From Mytilus californianus (lineage: Eukaryota; Mollusca; Bivalvia; Mytilida; Mytilidae): a stretch of DNA of 64,000 nt. Positions 36,434 to 47,590 of the stretch are shown here, piece by piece (the stretch's first letter is position 1; the number at the start of each line of letters is the position of its first letter). The DNA is taken from NCBI RefSeq assembly GCF_021869535.1, contig NW_026262701.1:5037501-5101500 (forward strand), written 5' to 3'. The position numbers and the translations under genes were made by a program. The notes beneath the pieces were generated by a model that had not been told where the DNA came from, did no database searches, and was given only the letters and a program-made list of their open reading frames with translations.

Positions 36434-39400
36434 CTGTAATATAAAATCTAACTTTTGACTGTTATTGACAGTGCTGGTTAGTCTTTACAAGATTTATTGT
36501 AAACATTTATGTGTTTTATAGCATTCACAATTTTCTATAAAAAAAAAAAATAAAGCGAATAAATTTCTTATTAAACAATTTTAATCTCTAATTATAATTT
36601 TTTACCCTAAATTTGCCAGTGAGTTTGATTACTCTTACAAATGAACATTCTCGGCAAGCAAACGGTCAGCCATCTTAGTGCTGTATAGCATGGACCCATT
36701 ATGTGTCCCCAAAAATATACAAGAAGGAATTGGTTATTAAAAATCATTGGGCATCATTAACAACAAACAGCGCGTGCCTAGAATAAAAGCAAAAGTTTAC
36801 AAAATGCTACACAAAAAACTTTAAATTAAGTTGGACGCTGATTTAGCAAATCATGTTACCCTAAAAAGTACAAAATTGGTTCCCATAGTAATGTGGCAAG
36901 CAAATATATATAATAAGTCGACTAAAAAATGTAAGCTTTTAAGATGATATCAATACCAAAGGTTTTTCTATCTTAAAAATAACAAAGGCAACTACGTCTG
37001 TCATTATTTTTTAACAATAAGTGTGATACATAGATTCATCAGAAATGAAAAGCTTCGTGGAATACATATGTTACACAATATAGTAAATATTGTATGATAG
37101 TAACGGGATTCATGTAAATGACAAATATAACCAATCGGACTGATAATTTAAACAAGAGGCGCCGCCAAGAAGCCGGAATCGTTTAATCTTTGTTTTTTTT
37201 CTACCCTAGGCATACATTGCCTTGGTGTATTTTGTACAACTGATGATTTTATGTAGACGGAATGCGCGTATAAACGTATTTACACTTTTGGTATTTAGCT
37301 GAATTTTTTCTACGAATGACCCAAGATCTGTATCCGAATAACCTTCTGACGTCAAGCAACAATCACTTTTTAATTATGACGTAAAATTTTAAATTGTGAT
37401 GTCAAATTTTACGGGAACTTGTGTGATTTTAAGTAATGGCGGACATTTGCATACAAGTGTAAATACGTCTATTGGTTAACCAATTTAGGCTTGTATCTTT
37501 GATGAGTATTTATAAAACTTGTATTGCTGTCATTTTATAGATTTCAAGAATGATAATAAAAACTCCCCTAAAAATCGTCACCCAAAAGGACATAACACTC
37601 TAAGGCTTGCTGTTATACTTTTAAGATAAAATGGGCAAATATTCAAAAAATCATCTTTCAAGGGCAAAACCTCCAATTAAACATCTTCCAAAGGTAGCAA
37701 ATATGTTGTCAATCCACAAAGAATGCATTTTTACGATGTCAAATACACTACCTATCAAGCAATCAAAATCTAAAAGACTCATATGAGGTGTAGATATAGT
37801 AAGTATTGAAGAGGAAAACAAAACGGACTGTGTTAAGGAAGAAATCATTGGGATCAAGATGTAAAAAAACAATTCAAAGTTAAGTAGACGAAAAGAATGA
37901 AAAGCAATTGCAAACTTCATTTCCCATCATTCCAACTGTGTAATGTTTTTAGACATTTTAATTCAAACCTTGACATTTTTTTATTTTTCATATTTTTTAA
38001 TAACTTGTGCGAAATATCAAACCATAAGGCAAAACGTATTTAAGTGTAACTTGCCTATGTACAATGTGACCTTTTGCTGCATAATTTTTCCACCAATTCG
38101 CATTTCACACCAGTAAAGACCACTATCAGATTGTTCCACATCAGATATTTTAAGATTGTAGTCACCCTTCTTTCGATCTGCAACAACATTGAATCGTTTG
38201 CGGTCGTCAGCATTTTTCAGTTTTAAATTGGAGGCTTTTGCAATAATTCCTTGCCAGCGCCGCCATCTGATTTTTGTGGCACCATGATGATACCTGCATG
38301 ACAAAACAACTGTTTCTCCAATATGAGTATGTTGTGCTTTGTTTGACAGGACAATTTCACCAAATTTATCTGAAATGTACAATCTAAATTTTTACTTTTA
38401 TTGATAGTTATTACAGGACAGTGTTTATAAATTCACAGTTTTCTTAAACATTACTATTCCATTAATTTGTCATTAAAAAAATTACAATTTCTGATTATCA
38501 TTTTTTACCTAAATCTACCAGTTAATGTTGGTCACTTGAAGATATACCGGGTGGTATTTTGTAATAAAAAAAGTAAGGGGAATGAAAAACAAAGTGTGGC
38601 TAGAACAAAAAAGTTCACAAAATACTTAACAAAAAACTAAAAAATAAGCTTCACGCTGGGTTCACAGTAATGGACACACCAGAAGAGAAATGAGATGACA
38701 AACAAACAAATTAGTTCACAATAAAAATGTAAGCATTCAAGATGATGGTGTTTCCCCTTTCTTAAACATATCAATGACATTTAAGTTGGTCATCTTTTTT
38801 TTCAAAATTAGTGTGATTAACAGGCACATCAGAAATGAAAGGCTACGTGGTAGAACTTGGAATATATATATACAATAATATATAATAGATTAGATTTTAA
38901 GTAAAGGTTTAAACTTCTGTCCTATCCCATCAAATGTAAATAACTTTCAGCTAGACGAGGACTTAGACCAATTCGCTAGACGTTTACGCTTGAAAGATTT
39001 TTTTCTACAATAGGGGCAAGAAACACCTTGAAGAAGCCGGATTAACAGATTCAGATACTGAGGACAATATAGAAGTCACGCCCATCCCAAAATTTAGAAA
39101 AAAAAAGTTCATGGAAACCACCAAAAAGTAAAAACGAAAACTTGGAGTCATTTATTAACTACGTGAGGTCTGATATAAAGTCCTGTATAACAAATAAAAG
39201 AAATTATAATTTATCCAAGTCAGAAAGCATCGCTTTGAAAGCGTTAAAAGTCAAGAGGATATTGTAAGAAAACCTGCCGACAAAGGGGGCGCTGTGGTTG
39301 ACATGAATAAAACAGATTACATAGCCGAGGGGAATCATCAACTGTCAAACTCCAATTTTTACAAGCAATTAACCACAGATCCAACACAAACTACCATTCG

Positions 39401-42400
39401 AAAGATCAACACCATCCTTCAAGAGATGTGCGACCAAAAGCATATCGATAATGACACCTTTGACTATCTTTGACCTCTTGAGAACGAAGCAAAGGCTGGA
39501 AGGTTCTATATGTTGCCTAAAATACACAAAACCGGCAATCCAGGTCGACCTATTGTTTCAGCGAATAGTCACCCAACTGAAAAGATATCCGAATTTGTAG
39601 ACCATCACTTAAGACCTCATGTTAAAGAACTACACTCTTACATTCAGGATACGACAGATTATTTAAAGAAAATGGAAAGCCTTAATCCTCTACCTGACAA
39701 TACTATACTCGCATCCATGGACGTGTCTTCTTTATATACCAACATTCCACAAGACGAAGGAATAGCAGCGTGTGAAGAGGTATGGAACACTCGTAGTGAC
39801 AAAATCTTCCAACTGTGTGCCTTGTTACACTTCAGAAACTAGTGCTGGAGAACAACAACTTCTCTTTCAATGACAAACACTATCTCCAGATAGACGGCAC
39901 TAGTACGGGCACAAAATTGGCCCCGTCATATGCCAACATATTTATGGGCCAACTTGAAAAACGCCTCTTGGCCAGTGCTCCATACTCCTAAAAGTTGCTA
40001 TCCTAAACACTGCTCCCGGGGTATCCCATTCAGCCAGGCATTGCGAATCAGGAGAATATGCTCAACCAAAAATAAGCAAAATGCTAGACTTGGACAACAA
40101 CATAAACATCTAGTTGTTCGAGGATACAATAACAACATCATTGATACAGCTTTCGAAAGAGCAAACAACACTAGTCGCCATGAACTTCTGGAGTACAAGG
40201 ATAAAAATAAAGGATTCAACAGAACACCTCATGTACTCACTTACCATCCTGATTTTAAAAATATGTCATCCATTGTTCAAAAGCATTGGAAAATTGTAGA
40301 AAATGACTCCAATTTAAAAAAAAGTATTTTCCTCACCACCAGTTATGGCCTTCAGACCTAAAAACATCCATGACAAATTAGTGACAGCTGTATTAACAAA
40401 GCAACCTTATCCACATCCTGGTTGCTACAAACAGTGTAGTAGAAAAAATTGCATATGTTGTAAAGCTGCCAATACAAGCAGTTCTTTCATCAGCTCCTTT
40501 ACAAAATAAAGTTATACCATCTACTCAAATTACAACTGTAAAACGGAGAACTCAATTTATGTATTAACATGTAACACTTGTGGCATTCAGTATGTGGAAA
40601 AAACAATGGATAAATTTAATATTCGGCTAAATAACCATCGTTCATGGTACAAAACCAACAAAAACTGTCCTCTCACAAGACATCTTCGCTCAAAGAAACA
40701 TCCTTTTGATAATGTTACTTTCCAAATCATAGAGGTCAACAGCGAGTGGGACACTACGGCGAGAAGGAGAAGAGAAAACTTTTGGATCCACCAGCTCCAC
40801 ACCTTAGAACCTGATGGTCTTAATAAAAAAGACGAGAAAAGATACAGGAAAGATAAAGAATAATTTAATACACAGCATCGTCCTTTTTATCCTGTAATAT
40901 TGGCCAATGGACGTTGCAAACTTCAACCACCTATTTTGTAAATAATCTTGAACTTCATCCAAATTTTGATTTTTTTACAAGACAGCTAAATTTATGTACA
41001 ATGAGCTGCAAAAGTTTCTTATCGACATCCGATTTCACCTGGATAGATGCACGCTTGATGAAGCTAGTTTGTCTAGCGAAATATTGTCGCGTTGTAAATA
41101 TTTTAAACATACTAATATTTACATACTCAATAGTGTGTTAAAATTACATTGTTAGGCAATTTACAATTAATAATATATAATATATATAATTCGTCTCAAA
41201 TTTAGCCCAACAATGTTAGATCTTCAAATTTGCGTTAGCAAATTTTTGTTCTTCCTTCAGCGGGATTTTAACCCTTGCTTTTGTGACATCGTGGCAACAC
41301 CGCCTGCACCGTGTCCAGTGCCATATATATGTTCAACACTATATTAAGTATTGCATAATAGTAACGTGGTTCATTTATTACATTTGGCCTTTTATTTTTT
41401 TGTGATTCGAGCGTCACTGATGAATCTTTTGTAGATGAAAACGCTTGCCTGGAGTACAAAATTATAAGCTTGGTATCTTTAAAAAGTGTTTTTACTTGCT
41501 CTCTTCAATGAAAATTGAAACAAGCCTGACTTATATTTGTATTGCGAATCATTTTACTGTTTAATTTTTCTGTAATAACATATTTGTTTAGTTTGGTGGA
41601 TTGACATTTCAGTAGACATTAAGTATTCGATTGGGTACTTATTGTACACTACTACCGACCGCCTTTACTTGTTTTATACTCGTATGAAGCACAATTCATA
41701 TTGAACTCCTCAAAGACAAAAAGACAAATTTTTCTTTTTTCTATGCCAGATAAACTGTTGATGTCCTGTCGTTCAATAACTCAAATTTAAATGAGTTCTC
41801 ACAAACCATATATCCCAGTGAAGATGAGATTAAGGATACTATCGAAAGTAGAAGGTTTGCTCGATATTGACATAGATGGACAACTTCGAACTAGAATCTA
41901 TGGCATGATCAGGTAGTAACAGTACCTTTATTCTATCATGTGGTGTTTAACATATCTCTGTTAATACGGTACGCTCGTACATGTTCATACTGTACGATCT
42001 TCAATGACATGGGTGTGCTCCTTAAAACAAACACTGATCCAACATAGAAATGAAGAAGAACGACTGAAATTGGCACCTCAAGTTTTACGGTCACCATCAC
42101 GATGTTGGTGACTCAACTCTTTAGCGACATGTTTTCACAATCTGAGATCTTTAGATACAAGCATGGTCGTTTTATCTGTAATTTACCGATTGTAATATTG
42201 ACTGATTTTAGAATCTCATGGCGGGTGCTGTATGCATAGCAGGAGACCATGTAGTAGACGAGAAGCGTATCTGACAATAAGACTGGCATCTTTAATGGGT
42301 ATTTAATGCTTTTCAACTATGTATTTGATTTGGTCTTTCAACTGCTTTAATTCGGGCGATAATGATGAGTCTCATAGAGAAGAATCGCACGTCTGGCTTA

Positions 42401-45400
42401 CCAAAAAGTAAAATAAAAAAATACCGATCTCCAAGGAAAATTCATAAAGTAAGTCCTTTATCAAATGGCAAAATCAAAAGTTCATACACATCAAACGAAT
42501 GGAAAACAACTGTCATATTCCCGACTTGGTACAGGCATTTCCTTATGTAGAAAATGGGGGATTTAACTTGGTTTTATAGCTAGCTAAACCTCTCACATGT
42601 ATGACAGTTGCATAGAATTCCAAGAGAACAAACATTCATAATAAGGGGTCCAGCAGTCAACACTGTGTTTAAATCTTAATCACTTTAATGGTTAGCCTGA
42701 TAATTTGATCAGATTTCATAGATTTGTGCTGATCATTTTACAGATTTCGAGGATCGGCGGGAAAAAAAACCCCTATAAAAATTGTGATGAAGGACCATTA
42801 CTCATGAAAGGGGTCCATAAATCATTTCTTTCATGTAGGCATTGTAGTATTTTTTAACCGATTTTTTTGCTGTTTTTAGATTCTGTCTTTCTCATGTTTC
42901 TGTAATTGTTTTCAAGATAATAGGCTCATGTCTTCTAAAAGTAGCAGATACGTTATCAATAAAACAAAATTAAACATCTTGATGATGTCAAATACACAAG
43001 CTATCAACCAATCAAAATCCTGGATACTTAAATACGGTTTAATGGTATGGTAATAAATTTTAGATATTAGCACCGAACTGCTATACTGTTGTTCGTTTGA
43101 AGTAAAGCGTACTTTTGTCTTTATTTTAATCTGTACGAAGAACCATACCATAATGCATTACATATTTTTAAGTTGAACTTGCCTATGTATAATGTGACCC
43201 TTTGCTGCGTTATATCTCCTCCTATTTGCATTTCACACCAGTAAAGACCACTATCAGGTTGTATCACATCAGATATTTCAAGATTGTATTCACCCTTCAT
43301 TTGGTTTGCGACAACATTGAATCGCTTCATGTCGTCAGTTTGTGTCAATTCTAAATCCGAGGATTTTGCAATAATTCCCTGCCAGCTTCGCCATCTGATT
43401 TTTGTGGCACCGTGGGGATACTTGCATGACAAAACTACTGTTTTCCCAATATGAGTATGTTGTGCTTTGTTGGACAGGACAATTTCACCAAATGTATCTT
43501 GAAAAAAAATCAAAATTTTTTATTTTATCGACTGTGCTGGCTAGGCGATAAAAAATTTCTTTAAAACATTTCAGTCTTTTATAAACTTCAAAGTGTTGTA
43601 AAAAAATTCTAGTTTAAACATTTGTCATTGAAATTTCTGAGTATCATTTTAATCATTAATTTATCAGTAACTTTGATTACTCCTAGATATCAACATTTTT
43701 AGTTAAAAACCATCATCCACCTTACATATATATAATTAGTGCTGTGAAGCCTGTCCCCATTCTTGGTCTCAAAAAAGAAAATATACCAGAAGGAATTTGG
43801 TTATCAAAAATCGTTTGGTGAACTACAGACGATAGTTGGCTTGAATATAAACCAAAGATCAAAAACAATGCTACACAAAAAAAAAAAAAAAAAAATTCAG
43901 CTGGACGCTTTGTTAGCATTACATGAACTGCCATAAGAGTAACATAAACTGTTATCACAGAGATATATCTCGCTTTTTTGTAATTTTGCTTATGCAAATG
44001 TTGAAATTAAAATGGCAATACTTAACAAGTTAGGCTAATATTCAAAGTAAATGAACCATGACTGAGGTACATGGCTAAACCATCTCCATGTAAATGAGAT
44101 GCGCCAATGCTAATACAACTGCATACCAAATATCATTGACTTATTAGAAGTTGTTCCCTTTAAACAAACCTAAACACAAACATTAACTTGTAAACTATGT
44201 AAAAGTTTCAAAGTCAATGAACCGTGAAGAGGGGTGGAGCTATATAATCTCCATGGAAACGATACTTACAAATTCCACTAATTTGCATACCAAATATCAT
44301 TGACCTAACATTAGCAGTTCATCTTAAACTGATTTTATCACAAACTAATACATGTAAACTAAGCAAAAGTTTCAAAATCAATAAGCCATGACTGAGGGGA
44401 TGGGGCCAAATATTCTCCATGAAAATGAGATGTGCTAATGTTTATTCAACTGAATACCAATCAACATTGGCCTACCACTAATGGTTCCCCTTGACCTGAC
44501 CTAATCACAAACTAATACATGTTAACTAAGCAAAATTTTCAAAATCAATAGACCATGACTAAGGGAGCTGAGCCAAGTAATCTCCATGGAAATGAGATGT
44601 GCCAATGCTTATACAACTGCATACTAAATATCATTGACCTACCACTAATGGTTCCTCATAAACTGACCTAATCACAAACTAATACATGTAAAATAAGCAA
44701 AAGTTTAAAGTCAATAGACCATGACTGAGGGGGCAGGGCCAAATAATCTCCATGGAACTGAGATGTGCCAATGCTAATACAACTGTATACCAAATATCAT
44801 TGACCTACAACTTGTGGTTCACCACAAACTAGACCTAATCACAAACAAATACATTGTTGACGACGCCACCGCCGCCGCCGCCGTCGCCGCCGTCGTCACC
44901 GAATTCGGAAACAGCATACCTATGTCTCGCTTTTTGACTCCGTCAAGCGAGACAAAAATTAGTTCCGTAGATATGCAGAAAGCAAACATAAAAAATAAGT
45001 TCACAGTAAAAATGTAAGCATTGAAGATGAGGTCAATTTCAAAGGTTTTTTTTCTTTTTGTTCTTAACCATAACAAAGGCATCTACGTTTGTCATTATTT
45101 TTTCGTGTAATGCACAGTTTCATCAGAAATGAAAGGCTACGTGGTAGTACTTGAAATGTATAATATATATATATATATAAATATGTTAGACACTATAAAA
45201 AGTATAGCATGATAGTAACGTGATTTTTTTAATCGATCTCGTCAATGGCAATTTAACCAACTTGACCTATAATTTAAACTAGAGGCTCAAAGGAGCCTTA
45301 TTCAGTAATCTGATAAAAATTTTACATAAAAATCAGGAAATTTTGTAACGCTGATACTTTTTTTCTGTTTAAAGTTTCTATCTATCCATGATACTCTTCT

Positions 45401-46789
45401 AAATATAAAATGTTGAATGAAGAAAGTGTGATAAGGCCACTTTTTGGCACCTTGAGTTCGAGAATCAAAAAGTATTATAAACCTACCAAATAACATACTT
45501 CAGAAGTTCATAGTACATAAGTCTGTCGGACATTACTATCTACAATTTGGAATTTAGTCTTAAACATATTGGCATTAGGGCTTCAAACTTCTTAATATAG
45601 TGCAAAAACTCCCAAGTCAGGAGCCTGTAATTCAGTGGTTGACGTTTGTTGCTGTATATCATATTTGTTTTTCGTTCATTATTTTGTACATAAATCACAC
45701 CGTTAGTTTTCTCGTTTGAATTGTTTTACATTTGTCATTTTGGGGCCTTTTATAGCTGAATTTGCGGTATGAGTTTTACTCATTGTTGAAGGCTGTGCGT
45801 TGACCTATAGTTGTTAATTTCTGTGTCATTTGGTCTCTTGTGGAGAGGTGTCTCATTGGCAATCATACCACATCTTCCTATTTTTATAACTATGAGATCT
45901 TGCCATTAATATAGATATGAGCAAGAGCTTTACCCAAAAAGATATTTTGCATCAAAATCTATTTTACAAAGAATTTAATGTGTGTAAAATATCTTTTTGT
46001 GCAAAGCTCTTGCTCATTTAAATTTTGACTAAAATTTTGCGTGAAATGACCATTCTAGGTCAAATATGTAATTTTCGACATATTTATGGCGTTATAGTGA
46101 GATCACAAATGAACTTTCAGTACTATTTATTCCAAGATTAAAGCAACTGGTTCATATATCAATTAAACTTACATAATTTTGGAAGGATTGAATACGTTTA
46201 CTATTTTTGAAATTTCAAAGCTAAAAATTGCTCTTATCATACCTCCTCCTTTGTTTTTTTTTTTTAAAGTCATTTTAAGGTCATTAACTTTTATACAAAG
46301 TTGATTAATGGTTAATATCAGTTCGGATCTTGTATTTCTGACTTTTTTATTTTTTATTTTTGTTGTTGCTGATAACAATTCCGTTTATTGAAGTTTTTAA
46401 AATAATAGACAAAAACGATAAAATTCCTCAAAAAGAGTCAATAAAACGCGTTAAATCTCATTATGACCTCAAGCAACTGTCTACAGACCACCACACAGAA
46501 AACTAAAGACTGAGCAACAAGAACCTAAGCAATAACCACGGGCGAACTCAGATTTTTCGAAAGAGTCCAATGGGAACACACGCTCAAACATGGACACATG
46601 TGTTAACAAAAATAATTTGATGAATCTATGATTAAATTTAAAACGATTGACACATTTGTTTTCACCATGCTGTTAAAAATGATATGTGACTGTCTAACTG
46701 CTTTTGCGATATCAGTATATCCAAGACATGCGTAAGTTCTTACCTTCTGCCAATACGATATGAATAACAATCAACAGCAAGAACCTCAT
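36119..46789 (-). CDS. Receptor unit A: signal peptide plus three Ig exons (3' end unresolved)
   Basis: The exons are 46744-46789, 43183-43497, 38055-38369 and 36119-36433. All are phase-compatible (1-1), so they could be spliced serially to give a three-Ig ectodomain, or used alternatively as single-Ig versions; the sequence alone cannot decide. No stalk, transmembrane segment or tail was found between 36.1 and 25.6 kb. The products are therefore secreted, read into the unit B stalk/tail exons 18-20 kb further on, or have a divergent tail that I missed. The three Ig exons resemble one another more than the unit B and C exons, sharing SNKAQH, ATKIRW or ATKVRW, and RFNVV. Confidence 0.55.
36434..38054. 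other. Intron between Ig exons A2 and A3, duplicated block
   Basis: Sequence at 36690-37165 aligns with the region upstream of Ig exon A1 (43735 to about 45290) and with 38740-38890, including 'tcatcagaaatgaaa' and 'gatagtaacg'. An RT relic sits at about 37640-37780 on the minus strand. No other exon. Confidence 0.6.
37640..37780 (-). pseudogene. Small RT relic downstream of Ig exon A2
   Basis: The minus-strand frame contains [20 protein letters not shown], matching DIIKMLDFLIDNIFVTFGGR of the RT at 52.6 kb. A frameshifted version of the same fragment lies at the equivalent place downstream of Ig exon A1 (about 42920-43000). Confidence 0.6.
38055..38369 (-). CDS. V-type Ig domain exon A2
   Basis: The acceptor 'ttgtacatttcag' precedes (D)[18 protein letters not shown]; the exon ends phase 1 before GCAAGT. 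It is 315 bp. First Cys in VVLSCRY, core Trp in [24 protein letters not shown], second Cys in DSGLYWCEM, and a G-strand QQKVTLYIG. It is rich in Lys compared with A1. Confidence 0.87.
38370..38899. other. Intron, left half of a block split by a Penelope-like insertion
   Basis: Aligns with 36434-37100 and 43498-45190. The homology breaks near 38890 at a (TA)-rich tract and resumes at about 41325, on the far side of the Penelope-like element. Confidence 0.6.
38900..40870 (+). pseudogene. Degenerate Penelope-like retroelement (RT plus GIY-YIG)
   Basis: Plus-strand pieces in order: [20 protein letters not shown] (38908, N-terminal region); [20 protein letters not shown] (39510, the 'PKIHK' RT region); [17 protein letters not shown] (about 39712, motif A); [20 protein letters not shown] (39907, in another frame); a cysteine-bearing linker [13 protein letters not shown] (about 40423); and [20 protein letters not shown] (40570), the GIY-YIG endonuclease start, running to [11 protein letters not shown]. 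The YxDD motif C region is missing between about 39965 and 40080, and stops and frameshifts are frequent. YVEKT replaces the usual YVGET, so both enzyme activities should be lost. It lies antisense inside a receptor intron. Confidence 0.88.
40871..43182. other. Intron between Ig exons A1 and A2, with RT and repeat relics
   Basis: It contains a family B-like piece (41395-41490), a plus-strand RT relic (about 41600-42120, with a frame recalling [20 protein letters not shown]), a family E copy (42400-42620) and a frameshifted minus-strand RT relic at about 42920-43000. The resumption of the duplicated block at about 41325 marks the right edge of the Penelope-like insertion. Confidence 0.55.
43183..43497 (-). 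CDS. V-type Ig domain exon A1
   Basis: The acceptor 'gattttttttcaag' precedes (D)[18 protein letters not shown]; the exon ends phase 1 before GCAAGT. It is 315 bp. First Cys in VVLSCKY, core Trp in [24 protein letters not shown], second Cys in DSGLYWCEM, and G-strand QQRVTLYIG. It is the first Ig exon after the unit A signal-peptide exon, 3.2 kb away. Confidence 0.88.
43498..44029. other. Intron, part of the duplicated Ig block
   Basis: 'agtgctgtgaagcctgtccc' at 43738 matches 8697 and 36689. A poly-A tract lies at 43877-43895. No exon. Confidence 0.5.
44030..44862. repeat. Satellite array, ~166 bp period, five units
   Basis: The anchor 'ccatgactgaggg' (or variants) starts at about 44056, 44222, 44386, 44553 and 44719. 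Each unit contains 'tctccatggaaatgagatgt', 'gccaatgctaatacaactgc', 'accaaatatcattgacctac' and 'cacaaactaatacatgtaaa'. Outlying units occur at about 52315-52485 and 53660-54070. Confidence 0.92.
44863..44905. repeat. GCC/GTC triplet microsatellite ending the satellite
   Basis: 'gacgacgccaccgccgccgc' then 'cgccgtcgccgccgtcgtca' is a GC-rich island in an otherwise AT-rich window. It directly follows the last 166 bp unit and is followed by 'gtctcgctttttgactccgt' and the inverted 'agcgagac'. Short alanine/threonine frames across it are not genes. Confidence 0.85.
44906..45604. other. Intron, duplicated-block sequence
   Basis: About 44990-45290 aligns with 36930-37165 and with 38740-38890: 'aaaatgtaagcattgaagat', 'gtttgtcattattttttcgt' and 'tcagaaatgaaaggctacgt'. 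The rest is unassigned. Confidence 0.5.
45605..45890 (+). repeat. Dispersed repeat family A, plus copy
   Basis: 'cccaagtcaggagcctgtaa' through 'tctcattggcaatcatacca' is well conserved with the copy at 9.1 kb. Confidence 0.75.
45917..46017. repeat. Foldback with ~35 bp arms
   Basis: 'atgagcaagagctttaccca' plus 'aaaagatattttgca' is matched inversely by 'tgtaaaatatctttttgtgc' plus 'aaagctcttgctcat', with a loop of about 30 bp. MITE-like. Confidence 0.75.
46018..46743. other. Leader intron of receptor unit A
   Basis: No further exon. About 46480-46540 has a diverged RT-tail-like fragment ('cagaaaactaaagactgagc'). About 46640-46680 is the stretch homologous to 8915-8950 of unit C. Confidence 0.45.
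46744..46789 (-). CDS. Signal-peptide exon, receptor unit A
   Basis: The ATG at 46789 encodes [15 protein letters not shown] with a phase 1 donor GAAG|GTAAG. An acceptor-like 'cattttcag' lies 25 bp upstream, as in unit B, so the first exon is probably non-coding. It differs from the unit B leader at one residue. Confidence 0.82.
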
Positions 46790-47590
46790 TTTATCGGATA
46801 TTCTTGTACATTCTCTGAAAATGAAAAATAAATCTATAATTTTTTCGCTATTGGCACTCGTCAAGATAGAAAATCATCGCTAGAAACTAAAGGAGCACGT
46901 GCTGTTGTCAATGAAAACGTCAACGAAGTCATAGGCAAAATAGCGATAAACAGATTATCAAAGGTCTTTCAAACTCGGGGATGTTCCTAGGGGCACATCT
47001 CATCTTAGACAGTCCTTCGATCAGATTTGAAAACCATCGACAATCTATAAATGTCTACAATATCTTTAAATGTTAAAAGTAGTGATAGGTTTAACTAAAG
47101 CTTGATAAAAATATATCAACCTTCAATTTCTGCCTTTTTGTATAAATCTGTGAAATTTGATTCAGCTGAAATAAAGAAGTAGCAAATCAACTTATTCCAT
47201 TTTCTGTCACGTTATGGCCTTCAGCAATAATCAAAACCCAAACCATCTTTTAAGCTAAAGACAATAAACAGAAACAATCATGGAAGACAAAACCATCAAC
47301 AACCACTGGATTTTAGGGTCAGGTCTTGCGAAAGAGTAAAATGCCAAAAATACCGAACACCAAAGGAAAATTCAAAACGGAAAGTCCTTCATCAAATGGC
47401 AAAATCAGCGACAGACACATCGAGAAATGTGAAGGTTCTGCTTGTGAGCCCTCAACCCTTGTAACAGAAATAACCAAATTAACTTTTTAAAAATCATTTG
47501 AAAAGGAACTGAGATCGATACTGAGCACAAACAATGTCTAACAAAGTGACAAAAGAATTCGCAGATACTGAAATCTAGTTCAAAGTCGAC
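46790..47590. other. Upstream intron/flank of unit A with repeat fragments
   Basis: About 46890-46950 is shared with 29820-29900. Family A-like ('ttatggccttcagcaataat') and family E ('caaatggcaaaatca') fragments are at about 47210-47420. No gene. Confidence 0.45.

Noticed and set aside
39998..40219. Minus-strand frame across the Penelope-like element
   Set aside because: The plus strand carries the recognisable element; no domain is seen on the minus strand.
44030..44862. Regular repeats considered as a CRISPR array
   Set aside because: The units are 166 bp contiguous copies without unique spacers, in eukaryotic DNA; this is a satellite. The 27 bp units at 20.1 kb also lack spacers.
44814..45082. 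Overlapping frames with alanine/valine runs on both strands
   Set aside because: They are translations of the GCC/GTC microsatellite and its flank.
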